Below the pieces are notes generated by a model that was not told the origin of the DNA, made no database searches, and saw only the letters and a list, made by a program, of their open reading frames with translations. A stretch of DNA of 5,829 nucleotides from Acidobacteriota bacterium (GTDB taxonomy: Bacteria > Acidobacteriota > Terriglobia > Acidiferrales > UBA7541). Of this stretch, positions 1 to 5,056 are shown in pieces. Position numbers and translations under genes: made by a program. The stretch's first letter is position 1. Each line of letters opens with the position of its first letter. The stretch is taken from assembly GCA_003161495.1 (NCBI GenBank), contig PMOP01000467.1:2082-7910 (forward strand), written 5' to 3'.

Positions 1-308
1 TCGATCGCGCGTTGCAGGCGCACGACGATCCAGCCTACGAAGAATATCGCAAGGGCGTCACGATGATCCGCAAGCAGCTCTGGGACGGTATTGCCAAGCA
101 CGGCGTGCAGCGCATCGAGGCGGCGGGGAAAATGTTCGATCCGCACCAGCACCAGGCGATTGAGCGGCTGGAATCCACGGATTATCCCGATGGGTTTATC
201 GTCGCTGTATTTCAAGACGGCTACACGTTTCACGGGCGAGTTCTGCGGCCCGCGATTGTGCGCGTGGCCGTGAATTCCGAAGAAGGCGGAAATTCCTCTT
301 CCAATTAA
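1..308 (+). CDS. grpE: GrpE nucleotide exchange factor, C-terminal part (5' truncated by window edge)
   Basis: GrpE is the cytoplasmic nucleotide-exchange factor of the DnaK (Hsp70) cycle; it forces ADP release so that DnaK can rebind ATP and let go of its substrate. The reading frame is open at the left edge (codons from base 3) and ends in TAA at 306-308, so about 101 C-terminal residues are visible and the true start lies outside. They match the end of the GrpE dimerising helix and its beta domain. The landmarks are YRKGVTMIRKQLWDGIAKHG, then FDPHQHQAIERLE, and finally the hallmark DGYTFHGRVLRPAIVRVAVN with its G-x(2)-RVLRPA core. A TTG at 12-14 is in frame but falls within conserved helix sequence, so it is not the start. 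The gene is followed by dnaJ after 27 nt, the usual heat-shock pairing. No CIRCE operator is visible; if one exists it would lie further upstream. Confidence 0.95.
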   Translation, partial: DRALQAHDDPAYEEYRKGVTMIRKQLWDGIAKHGVQRIEAAGKMFDPHQHQAIERLESTDYPDGFIVAVFQDGYTFHGRVLRPAIVRVAVNSEEGGNSSSN

Positions 309-335
309 AATCAGGCCAGGCAGGCAAACCAGCCG

Positions 336-1466
336 ATGAACGAAAAAAGAGACTGCTATGAAATCCTCGGTGTAGCAAAAAGCGCCGGTGCGGACGAAGT
401 GAAGTCCGCCTACCGCAAAGCGGCGCTGAAGTGGCATCCCGACCGCAATCCACAATCGAAACAGGAAGCCGAGGGAAAATTCCGCGAGGCCACGGAGGCG
501 TATTCGATTCTCTCCGATCCACAAAAACGAGCCGCGTACGACCGCTATGGCTATGCGGGCCTCTCTCGCGGAGGATTCGATGGCGGCGTCAATCAAACCA
601 TCTTCGATGAATTCCAGGATATTTTTGGAGACTTCTTCGGCTTCGAGGATATTTTCGGCGGCAGGCGTGGCGGCCGTACCCGGTCGCAACGCGGCGCGGA
701 TCTTCGCTACGACATGAAATTGAGTTTCGAGGAAGCCGCCACCGGCGTGAATACCAAAATTCGCATTCCGCGCCTGGAATTTTGCGAAGTCTGCAACGGC
801 ACCGGCGCGAAAACAGGCACGGGCGTTGTGGCATGCGAGACGTGCGGCGGCCGCGGGCAGGTTCATTACCAGCAGGGCTTCTTCACGATTTCGCGCACGT
901 GCCCGGATTGCCGCGGCGCGGGACAAATTGTGCGGGAAATGTGTCCCGATTGCCGGGGCAAAGGCCGCGTCGAACGCAGCCGCACCATCGATTTGCGAAT
1001 TCCAGCGGGCGTCGATTCAAATACGCGCCTGCGCATCCCGGGCGAAGGCGAGCCCGGCGGAAACAATGGCCCGGCCGGCGATCTGTACGTGGTGCTGGAC
1101 GTGAAGCCGCACCCGTATTTTGAGCGCAGAGACGCGGATTTGTACTGCACGGTGCCGGTTTCTATCGTTCAAGCGGCGCTGGGAACGGAAATTGTCGTGC
1201 CGGGTTTGAACGGCGAAGAGACGGTTAAAATTCCAGAAGGCACGCAGACCGGGGAGATCATTCGCCTAAAAGGAAAAGGCATGCCCGATCCGCACGGCGG
1301 CGGCAAGGGCGACCTGTACGTGAATATTCACGTCGAGGTTCCCACGAAACTGACGCGCGAACAGCGGCGATTGTTCGAAACGCTGGGCGCCACGTTGCCC
1401 GCCGAAAATCGGCCCGCTCATCGCGATTCCTCGCTGTTCGAAAAAGTAAAAGATATCTTTGGGTAA
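336..1466 (+). CDS. dnaJ: Chaperone protein DnaJ (type I/A J-protein, Hsp40)
   Basis: DnaJ is the J-domain co-chaperone that delivers unfolded clients to DnaK and stimulates its ATPase. The 376-residue product has the full type A layout. The J domain is at about residues 6-72, with the essential HPD at 34-36. A short Gly/Phe region (about 73-120) carries two DIF motifs ([15 protein letters not shown]). The zinc-binding cysteine-rich domain has four CxxCxGxG modules, with cysteines at 150/153, 167/170, 189/192 and 203/206. The C-terminal client-binding beta domains run from about 215 to 335, and the protein ends in [11 protein letters not shown]. Nothing essential is missing and the length is normal for the family. 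The ATG start places the J domain right at the N-terminus, as expected. No strong Shine-Dalgarno is visible, only weak CAGG-type purines, so translation may rely on coupling to grpE 27 nt upstream. A palindromic repeat begins 5 nt after the stop. Confidence 0.98.
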   Translation: MNEKRDCYEILGVAKSAGADEVKSAYRKAALKWHPDRNPQSKQEAEGKFREATEAYSILSDPQKRAAYDRYGYAGLSRGGFDGGVNQTIFDEFQDIFGDFFGFEDIFGGRRGGRTRSQRGADLRYDMKLSFEEAATGVNTKIRIPRLEFCEVCNGTGAKTGTGVVACETCGGRGQVHYQQGFFTISRTCPDCRGAGQIVREMCPDCRGKGRVERSRTIDLRIPAGVDSNTRLRIPGEGEPGGNNGPAGDLYVVLDVKPHPYFERRDADLYCTVPVSIVQAALGTEIVVPGLNGEETVKIPEGTQTGEIIRLKGKGMPDPHGGGKGDLYVNIHVEVPTKLTREQRRLFETLGATLPAENRPAHRDSSLFEKVKDIFG

Positions 1467-1470
1467 GAAT

Positions 1471-1542
1471 AGTTGCGCATGCTTCAGCTTGCGGGGTTTG
1501 TCATCGCGACGACAAAACCCGCAAGCTGAAGCATGCGCCACT
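1471..1542. repeat. Palindromic intergenic repeat, copy 1 (REP/MITE-like hairpin; possible terminator)
   Basis: A near-perfect inverted repeat lies between dnaJ and the convergent hydrolase gene. The arms 1475-1502 and 1511-1538 pair at 27 of 28 positions (the single mismatch is a G opposite an A) around an 8-nt loop. Beyond one further mismatch the symmetry continues as AGT at the left end and ACT at the right end, giving a 72-bp unit. The core is GCGCATGCTTCAGCTTGCGG. The same architecture recurs at 4292-4365 with compensated changes, so this is a dispersed repeat family and not an ordinary single terminator. It could still end transcription from both sides, because the flanking genes converge here and no other hairpin is present. 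There is no U-tract on either side, so any intrinsic termination would be non-canonical. Mobility or function is not shown by this sequence. Confidence 0.9.
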
Positions 1543-1557
1543 AAAACGCCGGGCACT

Positions 1558-2622
1558 TCACCTCACTCCAAACGCAATCATAAAGACGTCGCGAAATCTC
1601 AAAGGGTCCGCATCGATCGCAACCAGGGCGTTGGCGCGGCGAGTCTTGACTTCCACTGTCCTGCCGAGTTCCTGGGGCTTGTCACTAACTTCGATCGCCA
1701 GCGGACGAAACGTCACGACGGCGGGATTTGCCAGGACCGCGGCTGCGAGCGCGTCACGGGCAAAATAGTATCCCTGGCGAATCTGGTCGCGATTCGTCTC
1801 GAGCACCTGCGCAACAAATTTCGCGAGCGGCGTGCTGGCCCGCGATTTGAATTGCTCGAACAGCGCCATGTCGACAGGAGCGCGCTGCGTCGCATCGAGG
1901 GGCACGAGACGAATCTGCGCGCCCGAAGTGAATACGATTTTTGCCGCGCCTGGATCGATGAACATGTTCCATTCGGCGGACGTATTTTCTGTCTGGAATA
2001 CCCCGGCGTCCCCTAAATTCCCGGAAACGCGAACAGCGCCGCCGAGGATAACGAGTTGCCGCCCGGTGCGGGCGGCGCGCGGAGTGTGAGAAAACACTTC
2101 CGCGAGATTTGTAAGCGGGCCGAGCGCGAGGACTTGCACTGGGTGCGCCGCATCCAAAAGGCGCTTGAGCAAAAAGTCCGTCGCGTCGCGCGAATCGGGG
2201 GAACGCTTAGGCTCCGGAAGAGTGATTCCGGGAAGCTCGTCGGCCGCGGCGCGCCGCTCCGCGGGAAATTCCTGGGTTCCGAAGAGCGGAGTTTGCCTGC
2301 CGAGAAAAACAGGAATGTCGTTGTGGCCGGCGAGCGCGAGAAGGCGCAGCACATTTCTTCCTCCCGCCGGGACATCCGCCACGCCGTTGACGATGGTGAT
2401 GGCTTCCACATGAATGTCGGGGCGGGACAAAAGAAACGCGATGGCCATTAAATCGTCAACCCCGCCGTCGGTGTCGACAATCACGGCACGACGAAGCGGG
2501 GAAGGTCGTGGTGGCGATTGTGCGCCGAGTGGAGCTGCGCAAAAAAAAGCAAGGATTGCAAGCAGATACGCAAAAAGGACTTTGATCCGCGAAGCGCAGG
2601 CCGGTTGGGCGCGCGATGCCAT
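1558..2622 (-). CDS. Secreted inosine-uridine preferring nucleoside hydrolase-like protein
   Basis: This family hydrolyses the N-glycosidic bond of ribonucleosides to give a free base and ribose, using a Ca2+ ion held by aspartates. From the ATG at 2622 the product is 354 aa. Residues 1-14 are a basic n-region, about 15-33 a hydrophobic segment (VLFAYLLAILAFFCAAPLGA), and a signal peptidase I site after LGA is plausible, so the mature enzyme should be exported. Family signatures follow: DTDGGVDD at 50-57 (Ca2+/ribose site), ALGPLTNLA at 166-174, AEWNMFIDPGAA at 216-227, and RDALAAAV at 289-296. In the last motif the metal-binding Asp is kept (D290), but the position that is a catalytic His in the classic HDPLA version is Arg. 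Substrate and activity are therefore uncertain. The frame is open back to 2718, but that start would overlap rsmE by 72 bp and put a non-signal leader before the signal peptide. No SD precedes 2622. The gene lies between dnaJ and rsmE on the opposite strand, which looks like an insertion into a conserved neighbourhood. Confidence 0.85.
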   Translation of the reverse strand: MASRAQPACASRIKVLFAYLLAILAFFCAAPLGAQSPPRPSPLRRAVIVDTDGGVDDLMAIAFLLSRPDIHVEAITIVNGVADVPAGGRNVLRLLALAGHNDIPVFLGRQTPLFGTQEFPAERRAAADELPGITLPEPKRSPDSRDATDFLLKRLLDAAHPVQVLALGPLTNLAEVFSHTPRAARTGRQLVILGGAVRVSGNLGDAGVFQTENTSAEWNMFIDPGAAKIVFTSGAQIRLVPLDATQRAPVDMALFEQFKSRASTPLAKFVAQVLETNRDQIRQGYYFARDALAAAVLANPAVVTFRPLAIEVSDKPQELGRTVEVKTRRANALVAIDADPLRFRDVFMIAFGVR

Positions 2623-2646
2623 CGGATTGATATAACATAGCTGCAC
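2623..2646. promoter_or_regulatory. 24-bp divergent gap with AT-rich core; possible back-to-back promoters
   Basis: The gap between the divergent hydrolase and rsmE starts is only 24 bp and contains an AT-rich island, GATATAACATAG (2629-2640), in otherwise GC-rich DNA. On the plus strand TATAAC (2631-2636) resembles a -10 box and would start transcription about 4 nt before the rsmE ATG. On the minus strand TATATC (rc 2628-2633) or TATGTT (rc 2634-2639) could serve the hydrolase. No convincing -35 element is visible on either strand, and neither gene has a Shine-Dalgarno sequence here. If the hydrolase began further upstream, this stretch would be coding. The assignment rests only on position and composition. 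Confidence 0.3.
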
Positions 2647-3408
2647 ATGCGGCGGCGATTCTTTGTGGAAGAATTTGCGGCGGGATCGGCAACACTGCGA
2701 GGCGAGGCGGCGCACCACCTGGGGCGCGTGCTACGCGCGGAGCCTGGGCAATTGTGCGAGTTGAGCGATGGGCAATGCGTGTGGCTTGCGCGAACCGATG
2801 GTGTCGGGCGGGATGAAATTCAATTCTCGCTTGTCGAACCGCTGCCGGCGCCGGTCGCCACGGTGCGGATTGATTTGCTTCTGGCCATTGTGAAGTTTGA
2901 CAGGTTCGAGTGGGCGATCGAAAAAGCCACGGAACTGGGCGCCGAAGAAATCGTGCCGCTCGCGGCGGATCGCAGCGAGAAGGGCCTGATCGCCGCGGCA
3001 GGGAAACGCGCCGAACGATGGAAGCGAATCCTCGCCGAATCCGCGCAGCAGGCGCGCCGTTTGCGCATTCCTGATTTGCGGAATGCTGCGAAGCCACGGG
3101 AAGCGTTTCAGGCGTCGGCTGCGCCGCTGAAGTTATTGCTTTCCGAGCGCGAAGGAGCGAGGCCACTGCGCGAAGTCGTTGAGCCTGTTGCACAGGCGCT
3201 CCCGAAAAACAGCGGTGCCGCTCGCGTCGCCATCGCCATCGGTCCTGAAGGTGGATGGACCGACGCGGAATTTGCCGCGGCGAGCGCTTCCGGCTTCGTC
3301 GAGGTTGCGCTTGGAGCAAATATTCTGCGCACGGAGACTGCCGTGTGTGCGGCGCTCGCTGCTGTGCAGTACGCGTTCGGAGCGTTTCGGGCAAAACGCG
3401 GTGACTAG
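2647..3408 (+). CDS. rsmE: 16S rRNA (uracil(1498)-N3)-methyltransferase RsmE
   Basis: RsmE transfers a methyl group from S-adenosylmethionine to N3 of U1498 of 16S rRNA in assembled 30S subunits. It belongs to the SPOUT (trefoil-knot) superfamily. The 253-residue product has the usual size and domain order. An N-terminal PUA-like RNA-binding domain (MRRRFFVE at the start, GEAAHHLGRVLRAEPG at about 19-34) is followed by a SPOUT catalytic domain. The latter shows IEKATELGAEEIVPL at 91-105, RWKRILAESAQQARRLRIP at about 124-142, the SAM-loop signature IGPEGGWTDAE at 198-208, and the knot motif LGANILRTETA at 222-232. The ATG at 2647 reproduces the family's typical MRRFFV-like N-terminus, so the start is well supported despite the absence of a clear ribosome binding site; the transcript could be nearly leaderless. 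RsmE commonly sits near dnaJ, which matches the position here apart from the intervening hydrolase. Confidence 0.93.
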   Translation: MRRRFFVEEFAAGSATLRGEAAHHLGRVLRAEPGQLCELSDGQCVWLARTDGVGRDEIQFSLVEPLPAPVATVRIDLLLAIVKFDRFEWAIEKATELGAEEIVPLAADRSEKGLIAAAGKRAERWKRILAESAQQARRLRIPDLRNAAKPREAFQASAAPLKLLLSEREGARPLREVVEPVAQALPKNSGAARVAIAIGPEGGWTDAEFAAASASGFVEVALGANILRTETAVCAALAAVQYAFGAFRAKRGD

Positions 3409-3505
3409 CGACTGGTGAATCGTGACTGGGGAAGAGAGGGGGCTGGAGAATTGAGAGCTGGATGCCGATCATTAATTGTGAGCGGGGACTGGAACGAAGG
3501 CGCGT
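3409..3505. repeat. Spacer with degenerate GTGACTGG-like short repeats
   Basis: The spacer between rsmE and the methyltransferase gene holds several imperfect copies of a G-rich octamer-like word. They are GTGACTAG (overlapping the rsmE stop, 3401-3408), GCGACTGG (about 3409-3416), GTGACTGG (about 3423-3430) and GGGACTGG (about 3485-3492). A purine-rich tract of GGGGAAGAGAGGGGG type and a GAGAATTGAGAGCTGG word lie between them. Copies are too diverged and irregularly spaced to be an array. No ORF, terminator hairpin or RNA gene is evident. A promoter for the methyltransferase may be here (ATCATTAATTG, about 3468-3478), but I cannot place -35 and -10 boxes. Confidence 0.35.
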
Positions 3506-3512
3506 AAGGAGA
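3506..3512 (+). promoter_or_regulatory. Shine-Dalgarno for the 3517 methyltransferase (decides a GTG start)
   Basis: AAGGAGA is a strong anti-SD match, 4 nt before the GTG at 3517. The overlapping ATG at 3515 is followed at once by TGA, so it cannot be the start. The SD therefore supports initiation at GTG 3517. Confidence 0.7.
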
Positions 3513-3516
3513 AGAT

Positions 3517-4296
3517 GTGAAGGAAACAGTTCGAGAAGCTAGCGCGGAGTGGGACGCAAAGCTGTATGACGCGAAGCACGACTTCGTTTGGAAATACGGT
3601 TCCAATGTGGTTTCGCTTCTTGATCCGCGGGCCGGCGAACGCATCCTGGATCTAGGATGCGGCACCGGCCATTTGACGTCGCAGATTGCGGAATCCGGAG
3701 CGCACGTTACGGGCGTGGACCGCTCCGCCGAGATGGTGGCGGCTGCGCGACTCGCATATCCAAATTTGAAATTTGAAATTTCCGATGCCACGAAACTTAC
3801 GTATCGAGAGGAATTCGATGCGGTCTTCTCGAATGCCACGCTGCACTGGATTCATGAACCCGAACTCGTGCTTCAGAGCGTCTGGAAAGCGCTTCGGGCG
3901 GGCGGAAGATTTGTGGCGGAATTTGGCGGCAAGAAAAATATTCGCGCGATGCAGGATGCGTTTGACCGTGCGCTCGTGGAGCTTGGCGCGGCGAAACCCG
4001 GAGAAGTGCAGCCGTGGTATTACCCGAGCGTGAGCGAATACTCGACGCTCGCGGAAAAGAATGGCTTCGAGGTGCGCCTCATCACGCTATTCGACCGGCC
4101 AACCGGCCTCGCGGATGGCGCTGCCGGAATGAGGAACTGGATCGTCATGTTTGGCGCGGATTATCTGGCAAAGGCGGGCGAAGCGCGGCGCGAGGAATTT
4201 TTGCGAAAAGTCGACGAGATGCTTCGCCCAAAATTATTTCGCGATGGGCAGTGGTGGGCCGATTACCGGAGGCTGCGCCTCGTGGCGTACAAGTAG
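3517..4296 (+). CDS. Class I SAM-dependent methyltransferase, substrate unknown
   Basis: This is a Rossmann-fold methyltransferase expected to move a methyl group from S-adenosylmethionine to a small molecule in the cytoplasm. The 259-aa product shows motif I, ILDLGCGTG, at 43-51 (SAM glycine loop). An acidic residue ends beta-2 in VTGVDRS (D68), SDATKL follows at 89-94 (adenine contact), and FDAVFSNATLHWI at 100-112 is motif IV. The segment from about 120 to 135 (SVWKALRAGGRFVAEF) is the post-motif helix and strand. The NATLHWI stretch and overall size recall trans-aconitate methyltransferase and BioC-like enzymes, but the substrate-binding C-terminal half is not diagnostic and I assign no symbol. 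Start is GTG, supported by the SD at 3506-3512. Within the gene, bases 3762-3781 form a three-fold AAATTTG tandem encoding NLKFEI. The stop codon TAG (4294-4296) lies within the left edge of a palindromic repeat. The gene is flanked by spacers on both sides and is probably monocistronic. Confidence 0.85.
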   Translation: MKETVREASAEWDAKLYDAKHDFVWKYGSNVVSLLDPRAGERILDLGCGTGHLTSQIAESGAHVTGVDRSAEMVAAARLAYPNLKFEISDATKLTYREEFDAVFSNATLHWIHEPELVLQSVWKALRAGGRFVAEFGGKKNIRAMQDAFDRALVELGAAKPGEVQPWYYPSVSEYSTLAEKNGFEVRLITLFDRPTGLADGAAGMRNWIVMFGADYLAKAGEARREEFLRKVDEMLRPKLFRDGQWWADYRRLRLVAYK

Positions 4297-4365
4297 CGCG
4301 GGCTTCAGCCTGCGGCGTTTCGATCTTGCATGAACTAAACCCCGCAGGCTGAAGCCCGCGCCACT
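4292..4365. repeat. Palindromic intergenic repeat, copy 2 (overlaps methyltransferase stop)
   Basis: This is the second copy of the repeat seen at 1471-1542. Arms 4296-4320 and 4337-4361 pair at 24 of 25 positions (single C-C mismatch) around a 16-nt loop, and outer AGT/ACT termini give a 74-bp unit. The core is GCGCGGGCTTCAGCCTGCGG. Relative to copy 1, arm positions 5, 6 and 15 differ, and each change is matched in the opposite arm, so pairing is preserved. Loops are unrelated in sequence and differ in length (8 versus 16 nt). The left AGT overlaps the final AAG TAG of the methyltransferase gene. It could act as a 3'-end stabiliser or terminator, but no U-tract follows. Confidence 0.9.
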
Positions 4366-4424
4366 TGTGAAAATAAATACCGGCTGCGCTTTCCGTAAGA
4401 CTGGCGCGAGACGCCGGAGCATGG

Positions 4425-4430
4425 TATAAA
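4425..4430 (+). promoter_or_regulatory. Putative -10 box of the lepB-carA promoter
   Basis: TATAAA lies 23 nt before the chosen lepB ATG, within an AT-rich patch (GGTATAAATTTAATTG) that stands out from its GC-rich surroundings. A start site about 7 nt downstream would give a short leader of roughly 17 nt. The -35 region is weak; CTGGCG at 4401-4406 is the best I can see, with an 18-nt spacer. The upstream repeat hairpin separates this promoter from the methyltransferase gene. Confidence 0.4.
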
Positions 4431-4453
4431 TTTAATTGTTCACCCGTAAGAAC

Positions 4454-5041
4454 ATGGAGCCGAACGCCGAAATCAGCACGACTGTCGCGCCCGGAGCGGC
4501 GCCACCTCTGCGGCGCGAAATTCGAAGTTGGGGCCGCGATCTCGTCATTGCGCTCAGCCTCGCCATTGTTATCATCATTTTCTTCTACCAACCGGTGAAA
4601 GTCGAAGGCACCAGCATGACCCCGCAGATTTCCGATCAGGAGCGAATTTTCATCAACAAGTTCGTTTACCGGTTTGAGCCGATTGAACGCGGCGATGTGG
4701 TCGTTTTCTGGTATCCTCTGGACCGCTCGAAGTCGTTCATCAAGCGCGTGGTCGGTTTGCCGGAGGATACCGTCGAAATTCGCGAAGGGCAGGTTTATCT
4801 GAATAGCAAGCCCCTGCCAGAGCCGTATATTCCGCCGGAGTCGGAAGATTTCGGGACGTATCCGGCCACGCAAATTCCGAAGGGCGAATATTTTGTAATG
4901 GGGGATCACCGGACGAGCTCGAACGACTCGCGAATTTTTGGGCCGGTGCCGCGAAAGTTTATTTACGGCAAAGCTGTGTTTGCCTATTGGCCCGTGGATC
5001 ACTTCGGTTCGATCCCGGTTTTTGCCGAATCCGTGAAATAG
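4454..5041 (+). CDS. lepB: Signal peptidase I (leader peptidase), single-TM type
   Basis: Type I signal peptidase is the inner-membrane serine protease that removes signal peptides from exported proteins. From ATG 4454 the product has 195 aa. A cytoplasmic N-tail (1-28) precedes one transmembrane helix (about 29-46, LVIALSLAIVIIIFFYQP), and the catalytic domain is extracytoplasmic. Box B contains the nucleophile Ser54 in EGTSMTP, and box D the general base Lys98 in SFIKRVVGLPEDTVEI. Box E is GDHRTSSNDSR at 150-160. One TM helix and short length match the Bacillus SipS type, unlike the two-helix E. coli enzyme. An in-frame TTG at 4436 would add six residues, but it lies almost at the predicted transcription start, so ATG 4454 is preferred; the SD is weak in either case. 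The gene sits 15 nt before carA in the same frame, implying one transcript. The nucleoside hydrolase encoded in this window is a plausible client. Confidence 0.95.
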   Translation: MEPNAEISTTVAPGAAPPLRREIRSWGRDLVIALSLAIVIIIFFYQPVKVEGTSMTPQISDQERIFINKFVYRFEPIERGDVVVFWYPLDRSKSFIKRVVGLPEDTVEIREGQVYLNSKPLPEPYIPPESEDFGTYPATQIPKGEYFVMGDHRTSSNDSRIFGPVPRKFIYGKAVFAYWPVDHFGSIPVFAESVK

Positions 5042-5045
5042 AAGA

Positions 5046-5052
5046 GAGAGGG
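5046..5052 (+). promoter_or_regulatory. Shine-Dalgarno-like purine tract before the carA CTG
   Basis: A run of purines, GAGAGGG, follows the lepB stop and lies 4 nt before CTG 5057 (GAGG at 5048-5051 gives a 5-nt spacer). It is the only good ribosome-binding signal upstream of the conserved CarA N-terminus and is the main argument for initiation at that CTG. Confidence 0.5.
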
Positions 5053-5056
5053 TCCA

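Noticed and set aside
1471..1542. Canonical rho-independent terminator
   Set aside because: The stem is strong, but there is no run of T after either arm and the sequence is repeated elsewhere in the window. I annotate it as a repeat with possible termination activity.
1459..2016. 185-codon plus-strand open frame after dnaJ
   Set aside because: It starts inside the dnaJ end, reads through the palindrome and runs antisense to the hydrolase gene, which has clear family motifs. No support for expression.
2520..2560. Lipoprotein signal (lipobox) in the hydrolase
   Set aside because: The only Cys in the hydrophobic region is preceded by AFF, which does not fit the [LVI][ASTVI][GAS]C lipobox; a signal peptidase I site after LGA fits better.
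2623..2718. N-terminal extension of the hydrolase to an ATG at 2718
   Set aside because: It would overlap the rsmE start by 72 bp and put 32 basic, non-conserved residues ahead of a well-formed signal peptide. ATG 2622 is preferred.
2456..3472. 338-codon minus-strand open frame opposite rsmE
   Set aside because: The product is Arg/Pro/Ser-rich low-complexity sequence with no domain, fully antisense to rsmE and overlapping the hydrolase signal peptide region. It is a shadow frame.
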